Shown: in pieces, positions 8,275-13,568 of the stretch
Layout of the letters: each line of letters begins with the position of its first letter
Position numbering within the stretch: position 1 is the first letter of the stretch
Source: JAQYVL01 sp964578935
Lineage (GTDB): Bacteria > Desulfobacterota > Desulfobacteria > Desulfobacterales > SURF-7
DNA length: 13,568 nt
Assembly: GCA_964578935.1 (NCBI GenBank)
Contig: CAZOEW010000099.1
Span: 1-13,568, forward strand
Direction: 5' to 3'
Notes under the pieces: generated by a model
What the model saw: the letters and a program-made list of their open reading frames with translations, nothing else
Told to the model about the DNA's origin: nothing
The model's database searches: none
Position numbers and translations under genes: made by a program

Positions 8275-10146
8275 TACCTCAACACTTTTTGGAAGAAACG
8301 CGATGTCCGGAAAGTCACCGATTGAAATTACAACCGTATCCGCGGGAATCAATTCTCCGGTTTGAAGAACCACACCCTCTTCGGTTATCTCCCGGGTAAA
8401 GCAAGGCCACTTGAATACCGCACCATAAGATTCAGCTTCTTCTCTCTCTTTTCCGAATGATGCCGGCTCCTGAACATCAAGTAAAGTGATGCTCTCTGCT
8501 CCGAGCCTTCCGGCTTCTGTTGCAACATCACATCCCACATTGCCGGCACCAATAATTACAATCTTTTTGCCCGGATCAATATCATCCTTTTTTGACTTCA
8601 TCAGAAAATCCAGGGAGGATATCATCCGTTCTTTTCCCGGAACAGGAAGCGTTCTTGGTTTCCGGGCTCCTGCTGCAATCACCAGAAAGTCATAATCCCC
8701 TTTCAATCTTTCCGTTTCCTGCCTTTCCAGTCTTTGCTTCAGATGCACGTGGGGAATCACACGGGATATTCTGTCAAGCTCCGCCGCAAGTATATCCCCG
8801 GGGATTCGGCTTTCCGGAATCACGGAGGCCATTTTCCCGCCAAGGGTTTCTTCCGTGTCATAAATCACGGCTTCGTGCCCTCCTCTGCGAAGCTGCCATG
8901 CAATGGAAATGCCTGCCGGCCCGCCGCCGATAACCGCAATCTTTTTTCCGCTCTGGACTGGAAAATCAGGTGTTCCGGCATTGATGCTGGCCCTGCCCAA
9001 CTCCTTGATATCAATCGGTATCATGGACGAGATCCGGCGCGTACAAGCCTGCATACAGGGATTGGGACAGAGATATCCGCAAATTGTTGCCGGAAACGGT
9101 GTATATTCAAGCGCCAGATCAACCGCTTCATCGATTCGCCCTTCTCTGATCAGCCGCCATCTTTTATGAACCGGTATTCCTGTCGGGCAGGTTCCTTCAC
9201 AGGGCGCTTTATACTTCTGATTTTCCCATACCGGAACGAATCTTCTCAGTTCTCCCGTTGTGATCAGCGGAATCGGACTCCGATCCATGGTTGTCAAATC
9301 CCCGATCATCCCTCCCTGACCGAGTTCCTTCTCCCAGACATCGGCTTTAAAAGCAGACATGGCTCGGTTCTCAACCCCTCCCTTCTCCTGTGGAGTGCGC
9401 GCGACCAGCAGCTGCCAATCTTCTCTTACCGAAATGGTTCCAAAAAGTTCCTTGCGATGGATATAACCCAAATAGGTTTTCAAATTCTCAACAAACCAGC
9501 TCCAATCTTCATCTGAAATGGGAACCTGCTTTGCATCGGCATCACTGTACCCGCTGTGTGGGCCTCGAAAATAGATTTTACCGCCCACCATTCCAACCAA
9601 CGGTCTGTATCCAAGGACGTTCTCCGGAGTTTGCGGTTCAACCCCGCAGACTACGGCAATCCCTCCGGCCATGAATTCACCAAAATAATCTCCCACCGAT
9701 CCGAGAACCCAGATTTCCGGAGGATCAAACCTGGGATTGCTTTTGGTCATTGTCATGCCGCGTGCGCCGATATTGCCGGCCACAAAAATTTTCCCCTGAG
9801 CCATGGCATTGGCAAGACCATTACCGGCATTACCGTGAACCACAATCTGCGAACCAGCGTTCAACCAACCCACATCATCGGAAGCCGGCCCCATGACTTC
9901 AATAAAAGTGTTGGGAAACCCAAGTGAGCCTACTCTCTGACCGGTTTGTCCTTTTATGACTACATGGATCGATTCCTTTCCGGATTTCCACAGCCTTCCG
10001 CCGATACCCTGCTGACCAAAGGCATGAATTTCAATTCGCCTTTCCCCTTGTTCAACAGCGCTCTGTATTCTTTCTTCAAGAATACGGGATTCTATGCGAA
10101 CTCCCTCTTCTTTACCGGCGATTTGAAAATATGCTTTATTATTCAT
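8272..10146 (-). CDS. GltB C-terminal (GXGXG) domain fused to GltD-like FAD/NADPH oxidoreductase, cut short by TAA
   Basis: From the ATG at 10146, with CGGAG seven bases upstream, the frame gives 624 residues; a TTG 15 bases earlier is less likely. About residues 10-200 are the GltB alpha-type GXGXG beta-helix (FGQQGIGGR, GNAGNGLANAM, GNIGARGMT), here a structural domain of glutamate synthase. Residues 316-368 carry the GltD-like cysteine set (CEGTC, CGYLCPNPCMQAC) for [4Fe-4S] clusters. A FAD dinucleotide-binding motif lies at 407-412 (GGGPAG) and an NAD(P)H motif at 533-538 (GAGNVG). The protein should feed electrons from NAD(P)H to the FMN/Fe-S core encoded just upstream. The stop comes after SVEV, before the second FAD-contacting motif (AIGD) of this family, so the product as read is incomplete. 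The same frame resumes to 7816. Confidence 0.85.
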   Translation of the reverse strand: MNNKAYFQIAGKEEGVRIESRILEERIQSAVEQGERRIEIHAFGQQGIGGRLWKSGKESIHVVIKGQTGQRVGSLGFPNTFIEVMGPASDDVGWLNAGSQIVVHGNAGNGLANAMAQGKIFVAGNIGARGMTMTKSNPRFDPPEIWVLGSVGDYFGEFMAGGIAVVCGVEPQTPENVLGYRPLVGMVGGKIYFRGPHSGYSDADAKQVPISDEDWSWFVENLKTYLGYIHRKELFGTISVREDWQLLVARTPQEKGGVENRAMSAFKADVWEKELGQGGMIGDLTTMDRSPIPLITTGELRRFVPVWENQKYKAPCEGTCPTGIPVHKRWRLIREGRIDEAVDLALEYTPFPATICGYLCPNPCMQACTRRISSMIPIDIKELGRASINAGTPDFPVQSGKKIAVIGGGPAGISIAWQLRRGGHEAVIYDTEETLGGKMASVIPESRIPGDILAAELDRISRVIPHVHLKQRLERQETERLKGDYDFLVIAAGARKPRTLPVPGKERMISSLDFLMKSKKDDIDPGKKIVIIGAGNVGCDVATEAGRLGAESITLLDVQEPASFGKEREEAESYGAVFKWPCFTREITEEGVVLQTGELIPADTVVISIGDFPDIAFLPKSVEV

Positions 10147-10210
10147 AGCGTTTCTCCGCAACGACAGCTCATGGTCAAAAGTGCGGTATTTCTTTTAGCA
10201 CAATCAATTT

Positions 10211-11845
10211 CTAAACCACATATTTAATATTCAGCCGTGTGGCTGCGTGATAATCATTAATCCCCAGCGCATCCGACATACCGATCGGCAACGAAGTTGA
10301 ACGTCCCAGAGGTGCAACTATTTTTTTCAATTCCGTATCAAAACTCAGGAAAACATCCACAACACGCTGCGCCACATCTTCGGAATTCAGCCGCCGGTAG
10401 AGCCTTGGATTCTGGGAAGTAATCCCTTTTGGACAAAGGCCGACATTACAAATGTTGCATCTGTCCGTTTCCGATCCAAGACAGCCTGCGGCAGCCTGCA
10501 TAATATATTTCCCGATTTGAACGCCGCTTGCGCCCAGCATGATAAGAGCTGCTGCGTTTGCGGCCAGATTGCCTGTTTTTCCGACACCTCCACCTGCAAA
10601 CAGCGGAATTTCATTTTGTTTGCCAAGGGCTACCAGATTCAGATAACTATCCCGGATATTGCTTGCGATGGGCTGCCCCATGGTATTCATGGAAACATTA
10701 TATGCCGCACCGGTTCCACCATCTTCTCCATCAATGGCCAGGCCGGCTGCATACGCATTCCGGGTCAGGTTGTTTAATACGGCAAGAGAGGTCGAAGAAG
10801 CTGAAATTTTAGGATATACAGGAACCCTGAATCCCCACGCCATATACATGGACTGGGTCATTTTTGCCACAGCCTCTTCGATGGAATATTGAGTCTGGTG
10901 CGTTGGAGGGCTGGGAAGGCTGACCCCTGTGGGAACCCCTCGAATTGCTGCAATCAGCTTGTTGACTTTATACCACATTAACAGCCCGCCATCTCCTGGT
11001 TTTGCGCCCTGACCATATTTGATTTCAACCGCGCAGGGATCAACCTTCATATCCGGAATGGCGTGGATGATCTCATCCCATCCAAAATAGCCGGAAGCAA
11101 TCTGAAGAATAACATACTGCAAAAACCGGCTTCTGAGAATTCTCGGGGGACATCCGCCTTCACCGGTACACATTCTTACCGGCATATTCAGTTCTTCGTT
11201 AAGGTACGCAACCCCCATCTGCAAACCCTCCCACATGGTGGGAGAGAGAGCGCCAAAGGACATGCCGCCGATAATCAGTGGATAAATCTCGCGAACCGGT
11301 GGAATCCATCCGTTTTCCCTGATATGTTTTAAGTTTTCCTCGGGTGGAAGCACCCGCCCCAAAAGCGTTCGCAATTCAAATTCATGACGGCCGGCATCTA
11401 AAGCCGGGTCTGTCAGCATGGAAATTCTTATAAATTTTATCTGATCCAGAACAGTTCCGGGAACATTTCGACGTCCACCGCGTCTCCGGGGCTGTCCTCC
11501 CTGATTATTGTGATAAACCAGCTTATCCGCCTCGTCGCTCCTTGCGGGTAAAATGGCATCATTCGGGCAGACCATGCTACACATGGCGCACCCGACACAG
11601 GCATGCTGAGGGTCGGTTTTCTGACGAATGCCATGAAAAACATTAAAAACACTGGATGAAGAATGTCTCTCCGCAAGATTGGTTTCGATGCTTCTTTTTC
11701 TGAAAACACCCAGTTCCAGCGACTGAACAGGGCAGACCGCTGTACAGCGGCCGCAGAGGGTGCACTTTTCCTTATCCCACAGGATCTGCCAGGGCAGATC
11801 CTTTATGCTTAGTGTAGAAGGTGTAACGGGTCTGTTTGCCGACAT
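10211..11845 (-). CDS. Glutamate synthase FMN/Fe-S core with N-terminal 2x[4Fe-4S] ferredoxin domain
   Basis: The 544-residue protein carries the synthase site where ammonia from glutamine reacts with 2-oxoglutarate to form glutamate. Two ferredoxin-type motifs come first: Cys28/31/34/38 (CTLCGRCTAVCP) and Cys83/86/89/93 (CVGCAMCSMVCP). They are followed by an Arg/Gly-rich linker (about 115-130). The FMN-binding TIM barrel (about 150-500) shows GGMSFGALSP, GEGGCPP, IKYGQGAKPGDGG, IDGEDGGTGAA and AGGGVGKTGN. Cys463, Cys466 and Cys471 (CNICNVGLCPKG) are the expected 3Fe-4S ligands. This is the stand-alone archaeal-type layout rather than a 1500-residue GltB. An excellent AGGAGG seven bases before the ATG fixes the start, inside the upstream gene (37-bp overlap). 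The stop is TAG and the next gene begins 64 bp later. It should work as a complex with the proteins on either side. Confidence 0.95.
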   Translation of the reverse strand: MSANRPVTPSTLSIKDLPWQILWDKEKCTLCGRCTAVCPVQSLELGVFRKRSIETNLAERHSSSSVFNVFHGIRQKTDPQHACVGCAMCSMVCPNDAILPARSDEADKLVYHNNQGGQPRRRGGRRNVPGTVLDQIKFIRISMLTDPALDAGRHEFELRTLLGRVLPPEENLKHIRENGWIPPVREIYPLIIGGMSFGALSPTMWEGLQMGVAYLNEELNMPVRMCTGEGGCPPRILRSRFLQYVILQIASGYFGWDEIIHAIPDMKVDPCAVEIKYGQGAKPGDGGLLMWYKVNKLIAAIRGVPTGVSLPSPPTHQTQYSIEEAVAKMTQSMYMAWGFRVPVYPKISASSTSLAVLNNLTRNAYAAGLAIDGEDGGTGAAYNVSMNTMGQPIASNIRDSYLNLVALGKQNEIPLFAGGGVGKTGNLAANAAALIMLGASGVQIGKYIMQAAAGCLGSETDRCNICNVGLCPKGITSQNPRLYRRLNSEDVAQRVVDVFLSFDTELKKIVAPLGRSTSLPIGMSDALGINDYHAATRLNIKYVV

Positions 11846-12939
11846 ATCTTAACCTCCTGACGATCCGGTCCTACAAGTACGGTATCCAGATGCATGGGTT
11901 GAAAATCCTTTGATTTGTCCCGGTCTGGAATAACAGCATCCAATCCGCATAGTTCGGAAGAGAAAGCATAGATCCCCGGACGGCCGCCAACAACTCCCGG
12001 TCGAAGCTTCTTCCTGTCCTGGGCCATAAAAAGGGAGTGATCCGGCAGACATCCGATGACACAGTTTGGCCCGTCAATGATCATCCTTCTGCAGGTGTGT
12101 TTCAAATGTCTCAAAAAATCAGCGCTTGGATGTTTTGCAAGATCCTCCTCCTGAAGCGGGGTGATAATATGTTTATACGCATCAATGCCAAGGCCGAGCT
12201 TTGATATCGTATAGTGCAAAATATGGGTAAAAACCTCGGAATCAGATTGAAATCCCGTATATCCGGGAAATCCGCGCGACATCAGGTATTCTTTGATTGG
12301 AATAAACGCGGTATTCTCGCCGTTCGTCATGGTCGAATACCCTTCCACAAAAAAGGGATGACATGCATACAGATTGATGGCATAATTGGTATTCTGTCTT
12401 CCCTGGGCCATAATCACCCTTGCTTTCAAATCGTTTCGACCAAGCTGCAGGTAGTGTCCCACAGTCAGAGGATCTCCTATCTCCTTGATCATAATCACAT
12501 CCGGCCAAAAAGAAAAAACAATCATGTCGTTCTTCTCTTCACCCATTTTGCGCAACTCAAGGCGAATCAGCATTAATTGTTCGCCAATTTCCTTCGTGCT
12601 TCTACCTTCCCACTCTTTTGGATATTCATAGGCCCTTACCAGATAAAAATCTCTTTCCGGAACTCCTTGAGCAGGTTCATTTGGAACCCGGATCGAAATT
12701 TTATATTTGGTCATGAACCCGAGGTCCATCATGAATCTGTCAAGACGCTTCAAACCATCGTTTGTAAAAATACCGGACAGGATGGGTGAGTCCTTGATCT
12801 CTTCAAAAGGCCCGCCAAGGTCGCGCAAAAAAAGGCCGACGCCCGAACCGTCATGGCCTTCCCGCATAACATCAAGCGCCTCCAGAGCCGTCATAGGTGA
12901 TTGTGGCGTTTCGCTGGTTAATGCAAACAAGCGACACAT
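11809..12939 (-). CDS. Class II glutamine amidotransferase, glutamate synthase GATase subunit
   Basis: This 376-residue protein begins MCRLFALTSETP, so removal of Met exposes Cys2, the N-terminal nucleophile of class II (Ntn) amidotransferases. Other family segments are GHDGSGVGLF near 29-38 and the NGENTAF region near 208-214. It matches the N-terminal glutaminase domain of GltB made as a separate protein, and would release ammonia from glutamine for the FMN core encoded next. A strong AAGGAG six bases upstream supports the start. It overlaps the next gene by 37 bp, with that gene's AGGAGG inside its coding sequence, so the two are probably translated in step. It is the first gene of the operon, about 120 nt downstream of the predicted sigma-54 start. 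A YafJ-like amidotransferase is the alternative, but the neighbours favour glutamate synthase. Confidence 0.92.
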   Translation of the reverse strand: MCRLFALTSETPQSPMTALEALDVMREGHDGSGVGLFLRDLGGPFEEIKDSPILSGIFTNDGLKRLDRFMMDLGFMTKYKISIRVPNEPAQGVPERDFYLVRAYEYPKEWEGRSTKEIGEQLMLIRLELRKMGEEKNDMIVFSFWPDVIMIKEIGDPLTVGHYLQLGRNDLKARVIMAQGRQNTNYAINLYACHPFFVEGYSTMTNGENTAFIPIKEYLMSRGFPGYTGFQSDSEVFTHILHYTISKLGLGIDAYKHIITPLQEEDLAKHPSADFLRHLKHTCRRMIIDGPNCVIGCLPDHSLFMAQDRKKLRPGVVGGRPGIYAFSSELCGLDAVIPDRDKSKDFQPMHLDTVLVGPDRQEVKICRQTDPLHLLH

Positions 12940-13017
12940 GTTTCTCTCCTTGTGATATCGTCTTTAACCAAAATTCCGCCCGGCTGATTTCGCCGCTTAC
13001 ACGTCAATGGCTTTCAT

Positions 13018-13057
13018 GTTTATCCAACCGGCAAAAAAGGGCATTATCTGGATAAAC
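13018..13057 (-). repeat. 9-bp inverted repeat at the predicted 5' end of the operon mRNA
   Basis: GTTTATCCA (13018-13026) and TGGATAAAC (13049-13057) are perfect inverted copies 22 nt apart. With transcription from the sigma-54 promoter starting near 13059, the RNA would begin almost exactly with this stem-loop. It may stabilise the 5' end or be a regulatory fold; no U tract follows, so it is not an intrinsic terminator. No known riboswitch was recognised. Confidence 0.5.
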
Positions 13058-13069
13058 AACCTTCGATAA

Positions 13070-13085
13070 AGCAACGGGCATGCCA
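13070..13085 (-). promoter_or_regulatory. Sigma-54 (RpoN) promoter for the glutamate synthase operon
   Basis: On the minus strand the sequence is TGGCATG-CCCG-TTGCT. This matches the sigma-54 consensus TGGCACG-N4-TTGC(A/T) at all but one position, with exactly 10 bp between the GG (-24) and GC (-12) elements. Transcription should start near 13059, giving a leader of about 120 nt before the amidotransferase ATG. No good sigma-70 promoter was seen in this gap for the minus strand. An enhancer-binding protein such as NtrC would be needed; its site is not certain. Confidence 0.7.
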
Positions 13086-13102
13086 AAACCTGTAAGATGA
13101 CA

Positions 13103-13127
13103 AACAGCACACGATTTGCTATCTGTT
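13103..13127. promoter_or_regulatory. Gapped inverted repeat upstream of the sigma-54 promoter
   Basis: AACAG (13103-13107) pairs with CTGTT (13123-13127), and an inner AGCA (13106-13109) pairs with TGCT (13117-13120). The centre is about 56 nt upstream of the predicted sigma-54 start. It could bind an enhancer-binding protein, though such sites are usually further upstream, and it does not match the standard NtrC site. Confidence 0.2.
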
Positions 13128-13308
13128 AAAAAAATAAAACCCTTGTTCATGAAAAAAGTCGATTCAGGTACAGGAGAGAAAAAGGTTCCAACTACATAAC
13201 TATATACATTTTTTTAAGTAAAAAATCTGATCGGGATTTATAAACAAAGCCAGACCGCCGATTTGAAATGAACGCGAATTCACCTGGCCCGGGGTATCGG
13301 AAACACAT

Positions 13309-13337
13309 TTGCGAGAAATTTAATACTCTTTTGTAAT
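13309..13337 (+). promoter_or_regulatory. Possible plus-strand sigma-70-like promoter
   Basis: TTGCGA (13309-13314, four of six to consensus) and TGTAAT (13332-13337, five of six) are 17 nt apart, predicting a start near 13344. It faces away from the glutamate synthase operon and lies about 90 bp before a plus-strand terminator-like hairpin. In AT-rich DNA such matches arise by chance. Confidence 0.3.
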
Positions 13338-13352
13338 AAACCACCCGGAATA

Positions 13353-13370
13353 TTTTACAAAAATGTAAAA
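13353..13370. repeat. Palindrome TTTTACA-N4-TGTAAAA with a third related half-site
   Basis: The two arms are perfect 7-bp inverted copies. A third copy, TTTTGTAA at 13329-13336, can instead pair with TTACAAAA at 13355-13362, so two alternative hairpins or several half-sites for one DNA-binding protein are possible. The third copy overlaps the -10 box of the plus-strand promoter. Confidence 0.4.
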
Positions 13371-13406
13371 AATGCCTCGTCTCAAAAACCTGAAAAAGAG
13401 AGCCTC

Positions 13407-13432
13407 ACCTATACCATAGGTTTTTTCTTTTT
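13407..13432 (+). terminator. Rho-independent terminator-like hairpin, plus strand
   Basis: ACCTAT (13407-13412) and ATAGGT (13416-13421) form a 6-bp stem with a 3-nt loop, running straight into TTTTTTCTTTTT. The stem is short and A/U-rich. No plus-strand gene ends here, so it would serve an unannotated transcript. On the minus strand there is no immediate U tract. Confidence 0.4.
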
Positions 13433-13567
13433 GAAAGCCGGAGATTTTATTTTCGATTTTGTTGTCGTGACAAAACAAAGGATATTGTTTATAATGCCAT
13501 ATCGTTTATTCCGAATCATTCGGCTTTTTATTGTTTCATCAACAGAAAAAGCCGTTATAAGGATCGT
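13409..13567 (-). CDS. Possible 3' end of a gene entering from the right (receiver-like remnant?)
   Basis: A minus-strand frame is open from the window edge for 52 codons to a TAG. Its first part (ILITAFSVDETI, then RYGIINN) resembles the beta4-alpha4-beta5 stretch of response-regulator receiver domains, usually written TA...YG(V/I)I.KP. The conserved Ala and Gly of alpha4 and the Lys-Pro after beta5 are missing, and the tail is Lys-rich and unlike a receiver end. It may be a decayed gene end or chance. It cannot be judged without the sequence to the right. Confidence 0.18.
   Translation of the reverse strand, partial: TILITAFSVDETIKSRMIRNKRYGIINNILCFVTTTKSKIKSPAFKKKKPMV
13511..13554. repeat. 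Two overlapping hairpins near the right edge
   Basis: CCGAA-tca-TTCGG (13511-13523) shares three bases with a longer inverted repeat, CGGCTTTTT (13521-13529) and AAAAAGCCG (13546-13554). The longer one has an inner TGTT-tcatc-AACA stem (13532-13544). The two folds exclude each other. On the plus strand the short hairpin is followed by CTTTTTATTGTTT and could be a weak terminator. Confidence 0.4.
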
Positions 13568-13568
13568 C

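Larger units (their letters stand above)
7816..10146 (-). pseudogene. Full-length reading of the interrupted fusion: GXGXG + FAD/NADPH oxidoreductase + ferredoxin
   Basis: Ignoring the TAA at 8272-8274, one frame of 777 codons (TAA counted as a residue, final stop TAG) runs from 10146 to 7816. It makes an uninterrupted three-part protein: GltB C-terminal domain, GltD-like oxidoreductase and 2x[4Fe-4S] ferredoxin. The 43 codons after TAA restore the missing end of the FAD domain with no length change. A single base substitution (Lys AAA, Glu GAA or Gln CAA to TAA) or a base-calling error would explain the break. No frameshift or second lesion is seen, so any inactivation is recent. Listed as a pseudogene candidate; it could equally be intact in the organism. 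Confidence 0.6.
13344..13432 (+). ncRNA. Candidate small RNA of about 90 nt
   Basis: Between the predicted plus-strand promoter and the terminator there is no open frame with a ribosome-binding site. The RNA would hold two hairpins, TTTTACA-aaaa-TGTAAAA (13353-13370) and ACCTAT-acc-ATAGGT (13407-13421). It would end in a U-rich tail that could bind Hfq. No known family was recognised; this is inference from a promoter-hairpin-terminator layout only. Confidence 0.22.
12940..13568. other. AT-rich intergenic region upstream of the glutamate synthase operon
   Basis: About 630 bp with no convincing protein gene. Next to the operon it holds the AAGGAG ribosome-binding site, the 5' stem-loop and the sigma-54 promoter. 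Further out are several AT-rich palindromes, the candidate plus-strand small RNA and the edge fragment. The stretch 13138-13300 shows homopolymer-rich sequence and no recognisable element. Confidence 0.7.

Noticed and set aside
8734..9516. Long plus-strand open frame opposite the GltD-like gene
   Set aside because: Antisense of well-conserved FAD and Fe-S motifs; composition is typical of a shadow frame.
13004..13150. 48-codon minus-strand frame starting MNKGFIFLTDS and containing CAVCH, a heme-binding-like CxxCH
   Set aside because: It has no Shine-Dalgarno sequence, no export signal and a single CxxCH, and it runs through the sigma-54 promoter and the 5' stem-loop, so it is most likely chance.
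13353..13370. CRISPR-like or mobile-element terminal repeats in the right-hand AT-rich region
   Set aside because: The repeats are single short palindromes with no regular spacing, no flanking duplication and no transposase or cas gene in the window.

Overview
The window is a compact bacterial gene cluster read entirely from the minus strand (right to left). It encodes glutamine and glutamate nitrogen metabolism followed by the entry steps of pyrimidine/arginine and purine synthesis. The base composition is moderate. The glutamate synthase is split and ferredoxin-rich (archaeal/anaerobe type), PurF is the Fe-S type, and a stand-alone cNMP-binding protein sits beside a radical SAM protein. Together these suggest an anaerobe, most likely a sulfate-reducer-type Desulfobacterota (Desulfobacterales-like). 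That assignment is inference from gene style, not from a marker gene.

Region 1 (13568-12940) is about 630 bp without a convincing gene. It holds a very good candidate sigma-54 promoter (13070-13085), a 9-bp inverted repeat at the predicted 5' end of the mRNA (13018-13057), AT-rich palindromes, and a candidate plus-strand small RNA with its own promoter and terminator (about 13344-13432). A short open frame runs off the right edge and may be a decayed receiver-domain end.

Region 2 (12939-7816) is a modular glutamate synthase: a class II glutamine amidotransferase protein, an FMN/Fe-S glutamate synthase core with two ferredoxin-type clusters, and a fusion of the GltB C-terminal GXGXG domain, a GltD-like FAD/NADPH oxidoreductase and a 2x[4Fe-4S] ferredoxin tail. 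The fusion is interrupted by one in-frame TAA at 8272-8274. The same reading frame continues past it with conserved protein sequence. This is the most striking anomaly in the window.

Region 3 (7641-1799) is carA, carB and purF, all glutamine users. carB and purF overlap by 8 bp. CarA and CarB make carbamoyl phosphate; PurF makes phosphoribosylamine.

Region 4 (1798-1) holds a cNMP-binding-domain protein without a DNA-binding domain, with its own sigma-70-like promoter and a nearby perfect palindrome. It is followed by a radical SAM/SPASM-like protein and a possible terminator at the left edge.

The cluster supplies and spends glutamine amide nitrogen: glutamate synthase turns glutamine plus 2-oxoglutarate into glutamate, while CarAB and PurF send glutamine nitrogen into nucleotides and arginine. 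The sigma-54-like promoter fits nitrogen control.
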